This document shows, piece after piece, positions 1 through 12,818 of a stretch of 64,000 bases of DNA. This DNA comes from Beverwykella pulmonaria (lineage: Eukaryota; Ascomycota; Dothideomycetes; Pleosporales; Melanommataceae): the NCBI GenBank assembly GCA_001599595.1, contig BCHH01000004.1, positions 2,072,452-2,136,451 on the forward strand, in the 5' to 3' direction. The translations under genes and the position numbers were made by a program. Positions within the stretch are counted from its first letter, which is position 1. Every line of letters starts with the position of its first letter. The notes under the pieces were generated by a model, which saw nothing but the letters and a program-made list of their open reading frames with translations, ran no database searches and was not told where the DNA came from.

Positions 1-385
1 GAAGGAGGCCACGAACAGATTGTGAAGCTGCTGCTTGACAAGGACGCCAATGTCAACGCGCAGGGTGGAAGAATACAGCAACGCACTCTACGCAGCTTCA
101 GAAGGAGGCCACGAGCAGGTTGTGAAGCTGCTGCTCGACAAGAACGCCGACGTTAAAGCGCAGGGTGGACTCTATGGCAACGCACTCCAAGCAGCTTCAT
201 CTAGAGGCCACGAGCAGATTGTGAAGCTGCTACTCAACAAGGACGCCAACGTCAATGTGTAGGGTGGAGAATACGGCAACGCACTACAGGCAGCTTCATC
301 CAGAGGCCATGAGCGGATTGTGAGGCTGCTACTGGATAAGAGCGCAATACAGCCTCTTCAGAATAGTACGTCTCTTGCACGTTAA
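1..385 (+). pseudogene. 3' relic of an ankyrin-repeat protein gene
   Basis: Four consecutive ankyrin units of about 99 bp (33 residues) can be read, with the hallmarks GHEQIVKLLLDKDA and YGNALQAASS. Such repeats form the C-terminal sensor of many fungal NACHT/STAND proteins, but no NACHT domain is in the window because the gene enters from the left edge. The frame is broken twice. One extra A near position 70 shifts the frame between the first and second unit. At 257-262 the expected Ala-Gln pair (GCG CAG) reads GTG TAG, a stop produced by C-to-T changes. The repeat remains readable past the stop to about 340, then degenerates before a TAA at 383-385. The unit spacing is 100 bp at the frameshift and 99 bp elsewhere. 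A sequencing error could explain the indel but not easily the double transition. Confidence 0.8.
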
Positions 386-3016
386 TAAGCACTACTGAAT
401 TAGCATACGTGAAGTTCAAAAGCGATAAAGCATGTTGTTTGTGATATGTAACAGTAATTAAAGTGATCTGTGGTAAGATCTCGCCACCGCAGGTAGGGAG
501 GGTGGCAGCCCTGTTCCGGCCATGACCTTGTGAGGAGGCAAATCTACGAGAGGTGAGTTGGTTGATAGGAGGCACAAAGTAGCCAAGGTTGAGTTGGATC
601 GCAAAAGGCTTGGGTCGGCCCGCTTGCCAAGTCTCCGCATCAGGTATGACGGCCATAAGCCTGCTTAGCAGCTGCTATAAGTAGATTACAATATCGCATT
701 ATGTAGCTGTTTTGTACTACCCAAGATTGGTAATCGCTCCGGTCGGAGGTACCGATCAGGTAGCAGCCCTACATAAATTTGCGCGCGACTGCAGCCCCAA
801 GGTTGATGATAACTTTCTATGATCATGGCAAGGTTCTAAGGCTTTCACAAGATCTTTTTAAAATGTAAAGATGTTCTTCCCGCGCAGGTTTAGCGCCGTC
901 CAAGCACCGGGTAAGCAAGGAACATCAAGAGAACAGACTTTTGTCTCTTTTGATACCGATGCAAGTCTGCTCGCTGCTATCAACAAACCCTTTTACATAA
1001 AAACTGTAAAAGTTTAATGGTGGTACTCTTACTCAAGAAAATCCGACAGCCTGAGCGCTTGTGTGAGGGGTTTCGTAAGTTGGGAGCTTGAATTTAGGTG
1101 TACGACTGTATTGAGACGAATCTTTGAGGTTCACAAAAAGCTTAACGATGGTGCTTTAAGGAAGAAAGTCAGCTAAGCTACAAAACAAGACTCCACGCGA
1201 ATTTCATATTTTTAAATATAAGGGCTCCAATTTAAGAGGGCAGATCGCAAGGATTACCAAAAAAGTAGTATTCGATGACGAGCTATGTACTATGGGAGTT
1301 TGCTTTTATTTAGGGGTTATCTAGCCGCTTGGCGTTGTCCAGGGGCGGCCAAGGCGGCGCGGAGTCGATGCGCAGTCGTGTGACAAGGGTCGCACCGAGA
1401 TTCCATATAGGGCTCCGCTACCTTAATTCCAAGCCACCATGTTATAATGTATATAGAATTGCAGTAAATATTAAGATGTGTACGGAGTCTGCGTTGCTTG
1501 AATTCAAAGTACCACTCGTGCCGGAGGTTGTGGCGTAAATGTGGCTAGTATGCCAACACTTGCGCTAACGGGTTGGTCGAAACTGTCTAAGCCGGTTCAC
1601 TAGTGACTGACTGTACTTACCCAGAGTTCTGCTGGTATGTAGTGTTCTTAACATCCTCACCCGGTCCAAGGCGAAGCCCGGGCGAACATTTCCGTCCTCA
1701 GAATCGCACTCACCGCTTTCTGCAACGTCATGTTGACTCACCAACTCACCTCTTGATTACCGTCCCATCCTTTGAGGTGATCTGTATACAAACGGGACGA
1801 AAGGTTCTTTACCAACCCGTTCGTCTTTGTCTCCATCTGTCCCAGATGTCGTTGAGTTAGGTGTCCGAAATGTCATAATGTCAAGGACTGGCAAATCACT
1901 CCACCATGTCTCTGCTCACAGTGACGAGAAATTCCGCGCACATTTTCACCACACGTATTAGCGCGGCACGCAAAGCACACGTCAGTTCTTAGTCACGCCC
2001 TCAGGAGTTAGAAGGTTCTTGTACATCGGATCGGAAGTTAGCACGCGACCGGGCCGCCCCTGGATCGCGCGACAGGAGAGGAGTTGCGACTCCACTCCGC
2101 CCCCCAAGCCGCCTTTCAGGCAGCAACAAAGCTTCGGACGAAAGCTGCGAATCTTTGTCGTCAACCATCACGGGGCAGGGTGCGAATCAAGATAGTTGAG
2201 CCGGGAGATTGGCCGTGCTGGGCGCGCATGGGATTCGTGTTGACCGACTGCCCGGATGTGGTTATAAGGCGCGCGTGGACGAAGGAGCACGCGCGGATAG
2301 AGGCTTTATTGATCCTGCAGGAATTATTTTGTCCAGCGCTGGAACTCGGGGATCATGATGCAGATGTTTGGATGTCTGACGACACACGGCAGATGCGATG
2401 GGGTGTGCAGACGCATGCGAATCTTGACGTCTTCGGCATCCCGTGTGTCGCCGAAGCTTCTATTTTTCAATTTAGAGCGCGAGGATTTGCTAGAGCTGCC
2501 AAGGGGCAGGCAAGGACCCTCGCGATGCGAAGCCCAAGTCAGGCGTATGAGTCTTCGTTGCCATCGCACCCATGGAGGCGGAACGCGAGGAAACCGCGTG
2601 TGGCGTTTTCAGTGCGGGCAGGAAGACGTGTGATTGGACAGGAATGGTCTTGGCGGGCCCCGGACGAATCGACGAACCGAATGTGTCATTCCATTCCCAC
2701 GCGGACTCGGGACGGCGGTAGACGAAAGCCCGAGTTGCCGACGCGCATCAAACGAAGAACGCCTCGACCCTAGTTCTACCGAGCACTGCATCTGGTCTGG
2801 CCTGGACAAGAAATGACGGGCGCCATTGCTTGTCTTGTGCGTCCGTCTTAACACCGCCAACGACACGCTCCTTTTCTCCATCCCAGCTCCCTGAAATATA
2901 AACCGTTGGCTGCCCCCCAGAGCCTTCCTGGTTGCACGCCCATCAAACTTCCGTCAAACAGCCTCGCCAAGATTCGTTCCTTAACTTTTTGGTCCAAGAG
3001 ACACACTACCCTTCCA
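386..3016. other. gene-poor 2.6-kb stretch
   Basis: No gene is supported here. From 386 to about 1330 the DNA is AT-rich and full of stops on both strands. From about 2050 to 2900 it is GC-rich, with overlapping open frames on both strands that start at non-ATG codons and resemble no family. The last 100-200 bases should hold the promoter and leader of the MFS gene that starts at 3017. Confidence 0.6.
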
Positions 3017-4984
3017 ATGAGCGAGCCTAACAAAGAGAGCCTGCGCCCAATCAGCATGGCAGGCTCCGAGACCACCACCGTCGCCCACAGCGTCGAGCCG
3101 TCCGTCATGGAAAAGAAGGAAATAACACCTTCTGCCGCACCGTCGGCCGCATCAGTGCGCGAGCGCGAGCAGTCTACAGAGCCAACCACAGCAAACCAGG
3201 AGTCAGACGAGAAAACGCCACAGGACGCCATCGACACCGACGGCAGCAGCATATCTGACGAGGAGGCAGAAGAGAACTTCGAGTATCCTAAAGCGTGGAG
3301 GCTAGCCATGATTACCATTGCGCTGGCGCTCTCGGTTTTTTGTATGGCCTTGGTGAGTGCATAGCTCCCTGTGGTTGCTGACCACCATCCATGGCATCAC
3401 CCGTAAACTAATAGTCTTAATAGGACAACACAATTCTGGCTACTGCCATCCCCCGCATCACCGATCAATTCAAGGCCCTCAACGATGTCGGGTGGTACGG
3501 TTCAGCTTATCTACTCACCTCTTGCGCAACGCAACTCATCTACGGAAAAATATACTCCTTCTACTCAATCAAATGGGTTTACCTCTCCGCTCTCTTCATC
3601 TTCGAGCTCGGCTCTCTGATCTGTGGTGTTGCGCCCAACTCCACCGCCTTGATCATTGGGCGTGCTATTGCAGGCGTGGGAGCTGCCGGTATCTTTAGCG
3701 GTGCTATGCTCATTGTCGCAAACACTGTTCCTCTGAGAGCTAGGCCGACTTATATGGGTATCATTGGTGGTGTTTATGGCATTGCTAGTGTTGCTGGTCC
3801 GTTGATGGGAGGCGCTTTCACGGATAAGTTGACATGGAGATGGTACGTGTTTTCTAATGTATCTGGCTCCAGACACTTTTACTAACGATCCCCAGGTGCT
3901 TCTACATCAACTTGCCCTTTGGAGCCGTCACTGCCGCCTTCATTATCCCCTTCCTCAAAATCAACCGCCGTGGAGCCAAGACGGTTCTGAACTGGAGGGA
4001 ACAGCTTATGAAGTTCGATCTTGAGGGCACCGCCGTCTTCCTCCCAGCCATCGTCTGCCTGCTCCTTGCTCTCCAGTGGGGTGGCAGCAAGTACGCTTGG
4101 AACAACGGCCGCATCATCGCTCTCCTCGTGCTCTTCTTTATTCTCATCGTCGCCTTCGTAGCCATCCAAATTTGGAAGGGCGAAAACGCGACAGTCCCCC
4201 CTCGCATCTTCATGAACAGGAACGTCTGGGGCTGTGCCTGGTTCACTGCTATGCTTGGCGCTTCTTTCTTCATCATCGTCTACTACCTCCGTAAGTCTCT
4301 CCCCTACCTCCCACACGTCCATCTCTAACATAAATTATAGCCATCTGGTTCCAGGCAATCAAAGGAGCGTCAGCCACCAAGTCCGGTATCATGAATCTCC
4401 CCGCCATTCTCGGCCTCGTCGTAATCTCGATGCTGTCTGGCATCGCTGTCACCGTCCTCGGCTACTACACGCCTTTCATGCTCCTCAGCTCCGTTCTCAT
4501 GGCCATCGGCGCCGGTCTCCTCTCTACGCTTGAAACCGATTCCAACTCACCGAAATGGATCGGGTATCAATTCCTCTTCGGCGCTGGCGTGGGCTTTGGC
4601 ATGCAACAAGCCCTTATATCCGTGCAAGCGACGCTCAAACTGGTCGATGTACCCATTGGTACCGCAATCATGATTTTCGCGCAAACTCTCGGCGGAGCTC
4701 TCTTTATCTCGGTAGGGCAAAACGTGTTTACCAATCAACTCATTAAGAACCTATCGAGCACCGTGCCGGACTTCGACTCGAGTCTTGTGCTAGTGGTTGG
4801 CGCTACCGAGCTCAAAAATGCTATTCCAGCAAAGTTTCTGGCTGGCGTGCTCACGGCATACAACCAGACACTGACAGAGACTTTTTACGTTTCTGTTGCG
4901 TGCGCTGCGTTCTCCATCTTCGGCGCGTTTTTCGTCGAGTGGAAGAACATGAAGGGAAAGAAGGTCGAGGTGGTCGCTGCCTAA
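3017..4984 (+). CDS. MFS transporter, 14-TM drug-efflux type
   Basis: Predicted 597-residue plasma-membrane major facilitator of the DHA2-like 14-spanner group that includes fungal toxin-efflux pumps such as HC-toxin ToxA. These exchange drugs or metabolites for protons. Exons are 3017-3352, 3424-3842, 3896-4290 and 4341-4984; all introns are GT...AG and the frame closes exactly. About 95 hydrophilic Ser/Thr/Glu-rich residues precede the first membrane helix ([17 protein letters not shown]). The loop [11 protein letters not shown] fits motif [17 protein letters not shown] fits the antiporter motif C. The C terminus is a short basic tail. ATG 3017 is the first in-frame ATG and the second candidate is only a few codons on. 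The gene is convergent with gpd and has no biosynthetic neighbours, so its substrate cannot be inferred. Confidence 0.92.
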
Positions 4985-6189
4985 ACCATCAACCTCCAGT
5001 CGGCCCATCAGCTTTTTTCCTAGTTGAATTGCTATAAGTACGTAATGTTTTATGCCCATCGAGGCAAACCTAGAGCGCGATTTCTTTATACCCCATACCT
5101 CTTCGCATAGCACGCAAGGCGTTATCTGTTGGCGGACCTGTCTATCATCAATCGTTCCATCTTATATTTCTTTTTTGTATCAGTGTTGTAATTGCATGAA
5201 TTGGTTTCTTTGCCGCATGGAAATGCGGTATCCGCGCACAGTCTTCCCTCTCAAAAGTTTAGATGGTATATCAGCATTGTTAGGAGAGAAGAGGTTGGAT
5301 GTACGATGAGCTAGATGGCTGCGATATAGAAATGATATTGCATTGGATGGCCGCTATAATATCTTCCCTTTTGCACTGTGAAATCCGAGTAAAACCGCAA
5401 CCCTCCACAACAAGAGTAAATCTGACATTCACCGTTTCGTCTCTCACGCGCATATGACTGGACATGAATGTCGTGAAGCTTTCGTCCGAGCTCACAGAGT
5501 TTTCACCTGCAGAAACATTGCTACTACTCAAAGACTTAAACTTTATAAGTTGTCGAGCAGAGTAAAGACGGTCTAGGCACGAGTACTCCTATCTAGAACC
5601 CTACACGTTATCGCATCGCCTAACTGCAATAACCCGCTCCCACCCACCGCACCATTATCCTTCTAAAACAGTCCGTAGAACCATTAATCGACGTCAAACG
5701 AACCCCACACCTCCATCTACCAATAACCAAGTCCCACAACACACCGTTAGTTCTGCATAGACAGCAAAGAAACCCCAGCACGTCCATCGGCCCTTCTCCT
5801 CGTCGGACCAAAATACAGTGCTCCTCCTCCCTTAAACGAGGCGGACTAAAAAATAAATTGTATACCGCGCTTGAAAATTCTCCATGCCCTTGTGTGAAGT
5901 ATCGACGGGGCTGTCGACCGGACGAAATCCCACGGCTGTCACAAGGCACTAAGAGGGCGGCAACATCTAGTCGAGGTCTATTCAAACTCGCTACCTAATG
6001 GATATCTAGCCATTCTCATCATCGGTTCCCTTAGTTCCTGGAGCATGCTCAAAGCACTACAGCCACCCATCCATATCTAACGCATTCTAGGTGATGAGAA
6101 GGATCCACAGACATGAGAGGCCCTCTTAGTCTGGCCATCATCGTGGCGAAGGAAAAGCTGTAACTCATAATGAGTGTGCATGGTCCAAT
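4985..6189. other. intergenic, between convergent 3' ends
   Basis: Holds the 3' untranslated regions of the MFS gene and of gpd. A minus-strand open frame at 5620-5985 has no ATG start at its 5' end and no family resemblance. Nothing else is seen. Confidence 0.6.
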
Positions 6190-7665
6190 CTACTGCTTCG
6201 GCTCAATGAGTTCGGGGATCTGCTCCGGCTTGACGTTGCCCTCGAGAATATCTGCGTCGACTAATGAGTACCTATCTCTTCAATCACATACAGGGGCCAA
6301 CTTACTGTACACTGCCGTAAACAAGGGGAAATCCTGCTCCATGTTCTGGCTTTTCAAGAAGCTATTGACCTCATACGCCGTACTCGTACCCTGCAGCTTC
6401 TGCCCATTCAATTCCTTCTGCTCGATTTCGAAGATGGTCTCCCCGCGCTCAATCGCCATCTTCGCGCAGCGGAAATTACGGCCGCCCATGCAAGACGTAA
6501 CGACGTCGGCGACGCCGCAGCTCTCCTCGGTGAATGTGCTTGTATGCACGCTGTCGGCGAAGAATGCCTTGCCGAACTTTACCATTTCTAGGATACCAAC
6601 GCGCATCACGGCAGCCTTTGCGTTGTCGCCCCACCCGAGACCGTCGACGAAGCCAGCGGCAAGGGCAATAATATTCTTCAAAGCGCCACCGAGGGATACG
6701 CCGGCAACGTCTGAGACCATGCGGACGTGGAAGTAGGGGCGATGGAATAGCTTGCGCACGTTCTCATGAGAGAGCGGCGGGTATTCCGAGGGCAGGGCCT
6801 TCAGCCTGGCCGACCGGGCACTAGGTACAGCTTTGCTGGGGGAGATGAGGTCGACCTGGGAGGACGTGGGTGAGCCCTTGGGGGTTGGGTTGCGCGAGTC
6901 CATGGGCGGTGGGTCGTAGGCGATGGTCGTCTCCGAGTACTTCTCCTGAGCAATCTCAGAGGCAATGTTGGCACCAGAAAGCGCGCCGCAGTAGATCTGC
7001 AGGCGCATGCCGATAGCCTCGGACATGAGTCGAATACCCTTCTCGCCGACATCCACACCCTTTGTGCAGCAGATGGCTCGCGCGAACGGCAACGTCTTGC
7101 CAACGAGCTGGTCGCAGACTCTAGGGATGAACTGATGCGGCAGCACGAAGATCAGGATGGTCGAGTCCTTAACCGAATCCACCACGTCTGGGTTCGCGGT
7201 GACGTTCGGCGGGAGGGTGATATTCGGAAGGTATTTGACATTCTCGTGGATTGTGTTGATCAGATGAGAGAGCTTCTGGGGCTTGTTCGCAGTGTCTGAT
7301 GCTGCGTCGTAGTGCCGAGACGTTTTGGGGATCACGACGTCCTCCTCGTAGACCCACATCCGCACCGATTGCTCGAAGATGGTGGGGTTCTCCTTGACAC
7401 TCTCGGCGACGAGCTTGGACATGGTGGTGCCCCTGTGGGAGCTGTTAGCCGGGAGTCTATATTGGCGTGCACCATGCTCCGTCTCTAGACTTCATGCCGC
7501 CATGGAGCGGGCTATTCCACGGATGCAAAAATCTATGCGACAGAGGCGCAATGGCTGCCGTGGTACCGTTGTACACGACGATCCTGCGGTGGTGCTCTAT
7601 ACATACCAGTTGCCCGAGCCCACCACCGTCACCTTGTGCTTCTTCTGAGCTCCGAGAGTCGCCAT
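6190..7665 (-). CDS. gpd1: NAD-dependent glycerol-3-phosphate dehydrogenase, cytosolic
   Basis: Reduces dihydroxyacetone phosphate to glycerol 3-phosphate with NADH, feeding glycerol (osmolyte) and glycerolipid synthesis. Exons on the minus strand are 7665-7607, 7432-6306 and 6260-6190, giving 418 residues; the introns are 174 and 45 nt. Residues 11-26 ([16 protein letters not shown]) contain the GxGxxG NAD motif and span the first intron, with the Trp codon split 2+1. The substrate-domain signature [27 protein letters not shown] carries the catalytic Lys region. A Ser/Pro-rich insert sits at about residues 193-240, between the NAD-binding and substrate domains. I recall such an insert from other filamentous fungi; it has several S-P or T-P pairs that could be phosphorylated. 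The last exon adds a 24-residue acidic tail that follows an in-frame stop if the second intron is not removed. Confidence 0.96.
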
Positions 7666-8698
7666 GGTTCTTGCTGTGCCCAGTCGCCAAAAAAAATGTC
7701 GGTGTGGGGTGTGTGTTGTCAGGTCCGATGGCGCTGGTCGTGCGGTGAGGGAAGGAACGAATCGGCACGCTCTAAGACTCGACTGCAGGTGCAACGCCCT
7801 CAGAAGATGATGGAGAGCCACCTTAAGTACTCTCTCCGTATAATAATTCCTACGAGGTCAGGGTCAACGAGACGGAGTGCACCGAGGCTGCTGCAGTGAC
7901 ATACTCACGAGCGGAAAGAGCGGGCAAGCCTCGGCTTCCTGTGATGCGGCGACTCCGGCTCTCTCTCAATGGCACAGTGCAATGCGTTTGTAGAGCTGCA
8001 ATGAAGTCGGAAGAGACATGCAGGGTGTGGGAGGTGGGTGAAAGGGCGAGAATTGGGGCACGCGGACAGCAGAATGTTGAATGCGGGCGTTCAACACATG
8101 CTCGAGAAATGCGATCATGCGCAGGGATCTGGCCAGGGAAGTCTTATCGATAACGCGCTTCAACCCCAGCAGCTGATCAAGGGCGGAGGAATGAATTGGC
8201 CAATGACACGGTGGATGCTGCGAGGCTGCAGAAGTTAAAGTTGTTCGCCCGATGACGACAGACGTGGTAAATTCTACGAAGCTTTCGTACACGGCGGCGG
8301 TTGTTTGTTACCACACCCAACAACCGTGGCCCCGCAACCCTCTGCTGGCGTGTGTTGGGACGCCGGACGCCTAGCCAAGGTTAGTGCTGGCAGCCCACAT
8401 GTCACTTGGCGGCGGAGGCAAAAAGGTTGGGAGTACTGAAGCTGTGATTGGGGTACTGGGATATCTCATCTCCTTCATATCGCTGCATTAATCGCCTCCG
8501 CTGTCGCCCTCATGCCCATCATGCAAAAGAGAGAATACAGTATGATACCCATGCTCAAGAACGCTGGAGATGCTAAGCCATCCCAAGATGGGCGAGTCCG
8601 CAGCGCCGTGCTCTAACCGTTATCCATTCGTTTCGCTCGTATTACCACATCCAAAACAAGGAACCTGTCCATTGCTCACCTCCCCCAGTGCTGCCCAC
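7666..8698. other. intergenic, gpd upstream region
   Basis: Should hold the gpd promoter and the 3' untranslated region of the DUF7707 gene. Open frames on both strands are short or lack an ATG. No clear binding-site cluster is seen. Confidence 0.55.
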
Positions 8699-9360
8699 CT
8701 ATAGAGCCAGTCCGAAGAGCGCAACCATACCACCTGCGAACAGGGGAGTTCCATATTCGCGGGCAATGGCAAGAGCCGTAGCACCGGCAGTGGAGGCAGT
8801 CGTGCGAGCGCCCGTAGCCGAGGCGCCGGTTGCGCCGCCGCCCGTGGAGGAAGCGGCGTGCGTTGCCGAGGAGCCGGAAGTGGTCGCGACGGAGCCATCG
8901 CTGGTCAGATTGCCGCACTTGCTGTCCCGATCTTGCTGGCATTGGAACTGCTCGGCGAGGTTGGGTGTGGTGCCGGTGAAGGTGGCGTTGATGCAGGCAT
9001 CGTACCAGAATCGGCACATCTGGCCCGGTACCGACTGCTGGTACAAGGTCATATCGGGCTTCGTGCCGTTCTTACATGTACAGGTGAAGTTGAGCGTGGT
9101 CTGCGCATGTTAGTCACCCTCGCATGGCTGGCATTGGACCATCGACTCACGTCATCGCAGTTGTTGCCGTTGTTGGCGATTTGTCCGAGCCCGCCGCAGA
9201 CCTCAGGGCACGTGTTTCGCTCGGCCTGGCACCAAGACGTCCTCAACGCGCTGGGTACCTGGGTCGCGGGCACCGAGCAGCACGGGATGACGGAGTTGTT
9301 CTGGGCGGACGCAAAGCCGGCCAAGGCCGCAACGGCGACAAAGACGGTCGTGTACAGCAT
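8699..9360 (-). CDS. DUF7707-type cysteine-rich GPI-anchored surface protein
   Basis: Predicted 203-residue secreted protein. Exons are 9360-9151 and 9100-8699; the 50-nt intron is GT...AG and phase 0. Residues 1-19 are a typical signal peptide ending in ASA. The mature part is Cys-rich with conserved patterns (CCSVPATQVP, WCQAERNTCPEVCGG, CTCKNG, FWYDACINAT), the layout I associate with the fungal DUF7707 family. Residues from about 145 are Ser/Thr/Gly/Ala-rich and should be O-glycosylated. The protein ends in a hydrophobic segment (TPLFAGGMVALFGLAL), as expected for a GPI signal. It would act at the plasma membrane or wall. Function is unknown; a CFEM-like haem or metal role cannot be asserted. 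Confidence 0.85.
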
Positions 9361-11036
9361 GGCGAATGGAATGGGACGGCAGGATCAATGTCTGGGCAGC
9401 GAAGGCGTTAGCAGGCAGGCAAGACGTGCAAGACGTGGGCGGCAGGGTGCGGATCGTGGAGTGATGTGGTGGGTGAGAGACGCAGTACCGTCGAAGCGGG
9501 AAGCGGGCGTTTTATGTCAGGGCGGGAGGATGGGGTGGAGACTTACAGCGGTGATGGGATGCTGGTGTGTGTTGTGTGCGGCGGTGAGACGAAGGAGGTT
9601 GCACGGGCGACGGGCGGTGGGAGGGTTAAATAAGTGTTTGCTGCTGAATTGCTGCAGACAGAGCTCCGACCACTGGGCCCATCGCGACCAGCCCAAAGCA
9701 GCGCTAGCGTTATCATCCTTGGTCCAACCCAGGCACCGCGAACGACGACGAGATTGCCTCGCTTCCCAGCGGGCGAGATTGCTGCAATTTGTCGCCGCCT
9801 CCGTGTTGATTGCACTCACGCCTTCTGCCGGCGTCTCTGCTGCCCTGGAATGGCTCTCACGACGGCGCCATCGCAGGCGTGGAATTGTTTCAGAAGAGCC
9901 ATCGCCAAAACCCGCCACGCATCGGATTCCACGGTCGAGGCCGCGCAGTCCCCGCATCGGGGCGCATCAGCAGTTGTTATTGCCGCTTGCTGTCTGTGTC
10001 CAACCACTCTCGGTTGTCGGACTAGCAAATCGATATGCGCTTGTCCCAAGCGGACGCGTGGTCGTCGAGCGCAGTGCGTGGCGGCTGGCGAGCGCATTCC
10101 AGGGCAAACCAAACCCTCGCCAACTTCCCACTTTCCCACCAGGGCAGCCGGGAACCATCTCACGATGCGCTGCCGTGCCTTGACGAGCTAGACTGCGAGC
10201 GCCGAGAATCTGTGCGCCATGTCCTCGCTCGCAGCCCGCAGCATGCCTCGAGATTGCCGCCCTGGTGTTGTGGCCGTGCCTTTGTTTTTATGGCATGGAA
10301 ACCCATCCTTCTGAAACGCCCGGCCCTCCCATTGCCCAATCGCCAGTCAGCACTGCAGCGGGCCGAGTTCCACTTGCATCATGACGGCGATAGCATTGCG
10401 GGGAGGGGAGCCAGCCTTGCATAACACCCGGACCGCGGCAAAAATGCCGTCGCACCACACGTCAGGCCTGAGGAAGAAGTCGAACCCTATTTCCAGCTCT
10501 TGAGAGAAAATACATACTCAATTACACGTGTTCCAGCAGAGCATGGTCGTTTCGCTGATTGCTTTCCGCCAAACCAGATGCCCATTTTCGGTTTGGAGCT
10601 GATTACCACCTCTGGACTAGGCGCATCTCGAACAGGGAAGTGCCACCCCGCCATCAGGGTTCGAATGTTTGGACCCAGCTTACATGCCAGTTTCACACCA
10701 CGCCATCGCAGAGGAGACGTGCAGATCGATTGGCGTCACCTGCGCCACACCAGGTTCCATATTGTCTGCGATACGATACGTCAGCACCAGAGAGAAAATG
10801 GCGCATACTTCTTACCATTGCGAGAAGAGCGAGGATGTGATGAGCTGGTTTGGAACAGCTTATCTCAAGATGATTCCAGGGTTGACAATGATACGACGAC
10901 ACAAGAAGTGGCCCGAAACATTGGACGAGATAAGTCAAATATCGAGGTAACGCTGCGAGGCGTGGATAATTTGGGTTGTATTTCACTTCAACCTCACTCT
11001 TCTGTTGTCTCTCTTTCTCGCCGCCCAACCGAGTCT
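9361..11036. other. intergenic, 1.7 kb
   Basis: GC-rich near 9400-10400 and more mixed after that. Several open frames exist on both strands (for example 9634-10191 plus and 9816-10163 minus) but they overlap each other and match nothing. One CACGTG lies near 10527. No RNA gene is seen. Confidence 0.5.
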
Positions 11037-12818
11037 TCACAGCTTCACAGTCTCACCATACTTCCCGGCACCAACAACCACCTCTCCTTCCACCGAGCTA
11101 TCTTCACTTCTTTCCGCCTCTGTCCCTGCCTCCCGATCCGGTCCCCTCTTCGCAAGCTCTCTTGCATGTAGCACGCGTATCACAAACGCTGTGACGATCA
11201 ACGAGGCGCTCAAAAAGGTAACAGTGATGTACCCCTTTCTATACTGCGGCGCTTCGACCTGCTGCCACACAATCAAGGGAAGCCATGCTTGAAGCACGTA
11301 TGCCATTTCGTTCATCGAGGCGATGACGATGGCGCGTTCTTCGTTGTCGTGAGTGCAGATTTCATGAGCCCATCTATATACCTGGTCAGTATCGCTTCAT
11401 CGTAGTGAAGTGGCAGGAGGGAGGGAGCAAAGAGGAGACGGAAAGAACTTACGCCATACACAATCCCGACAAACCCCCTCCAAAGCCAGCGAGGATTAAG
11501 CATGCCCATTTCCATTGCACGGGTATGTCCCAAATCGCAAGCGACACATAACACAAGATATTCATCAGCCCGCCGAAGACGATAGGTGGCCATCGTGCGC
11601 CCTTCAGAATACTGTCACTCGCCCAGGCGTACATGAGCGTTGTAACAACCTGAACCGCGTTGGTAGTAGTCGGATACGTGTTGATCTGCGAAACCGTGTA
11701 TTTTGGGTGCTTCGACGCCTTCAGAAACTGCTGGAACACGGGCTGACTGCCCGCACCACCGTTGTTGAAGAATACGTATAACAGCGTCAGAGCATAGATG
11801 TGCCACGAGGAGAATATTTTCATAACCTTGGCTCTGGTGTATGGTTGTCGTTCCTTCCGGCCCTCGAGCTTCATTCGTTCGACCGCAAAGGCGACTTCCT
11901 TCTCGGTGAGATAGAAGGGCTTTGAAATCTCGGGAACGTCTGGGAGGATGAAGTAGCCTGCGAGTGCGATGGGGAGAGATATGATGCCGTCCACGACGAA
12001 CAACCACTGCCAGCCGCGGAATCCGCCGCGCCCGTCGAGATGGTAGACTGCCGCCATTAGGTAGCCGGAAAACATCGTGGCGATCGCGGCAGAGGTGTGA
12101 AAAATGCAGCTTCGTTTAGCGAGCTCTTCTTTACGGTACCAACTTCCGATGATGTACTGCATCCCCGGGTAGAAGGTGCTTTCGGCGAGACCTGGGGTTG
12201 GTTAGGTCGGACCTGCCAAAAAGAGAACGGTGAGTGAGGAAATGCGTACCGATGAAGAAGCGGAGAATGTAGACTTGACGCGCGCTATTAGCCCGACATA
12301 GAGAGAACGTCAGGACTGTCCAAATCAGTTCCATTGTCGGGATCCACCTCGACGGCCGGAACTTGGTGAGGACGATGTTGCTCGGCAGCTGGCCTATCAC
12401 GTAGCCAACCGTCCAGCAGGTTTGCATGTAGTTGAGCTGGTTCTGGTACAGTCCGAGGTCCTCCTTCCTGAAAGCATATCAGTGATTCGGCCTTTAAGAG
12501 TGGAAGGAATACTCACATTCCGGAGACAAAGGCATTGTTAATATTGGACTGGTCGAGGTACTTGATAAAATAGCCTGAAGCTTGTCAGCTAACGACCGCA
12601 GGCCCAACGTGCTCAATCAAGGGCGTACCCAGAGAAGCAAAAGTGAGCAACGCAGCATCAAGCTTGAACATGAACCACCTCTCCTCTGCCGGCTTATCCA
12701 ACGTATCCCACAGGTAGTAATACCACCTATGAGGTCTCTTCTCCAGCTCATCACTAGATTGGATCAGTAGTGGCGACGGTGGCTCAAGATGAGTTGAAAT
12801 ATCCTGAGGGTGACCCAT
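11037..12818 (-). CDS. MFS transporter, allantoate permease (Dal5/Liz1/Tna1) family
   Basis: Predicted 513-residue anion:cation symporter of the fungal allantoate permease family. Members carry allantoate, nicotinate, pantothenate, cysteine or sulfonates. Exons are 12818-12629, 12574-12517, 12467-12250, 12191-11453 and 11373-11037; introns are 49-79 nt and all phases close. Recognisable blocks are [39 protein letters not shown], here split over three exons, then GYVIGQLPSN and GLAESTFYPGMQYIIGSWY, as in Liz1/Tna1. Twelve helices are expected, with a Glu-rich cytoplasmic tail. For the last intron the acceptor TATAG before ATGG keeps the frame, while the nearer CCAG does not. ATG 12818 has A at -3 and G at +4; the frame is open further upstream but without ATG. 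It sits 870 bp downstream of an FMO gene on the same strand. Confidence 0.9.

Noticed and set aside
2084..2773. 229-codon plus-strand open frame
   Set aside because: Starts at a non-ATG codon, Arg-rich, competes with open frames on the other strand, and resembles no family.
8858..10183. 441-codon plus-strand open frame
   Set aside because: It lies opposite the DUF7707 coding exons and GC-rich flank, has no recognisable domain, and its composition is that of an antisense shadow.
10640..10670. GGTTCGAAT resembling a tRNA T-arm
   Set aside because: No matching acceptor, D-arm or anticodon arm could be folded around it.
10500..11171. 223-codon plus-strand open frame
   Set aside because: Non-ATG start, overlaps the 3' end of the permease gene on the other strand, no family resemblance.
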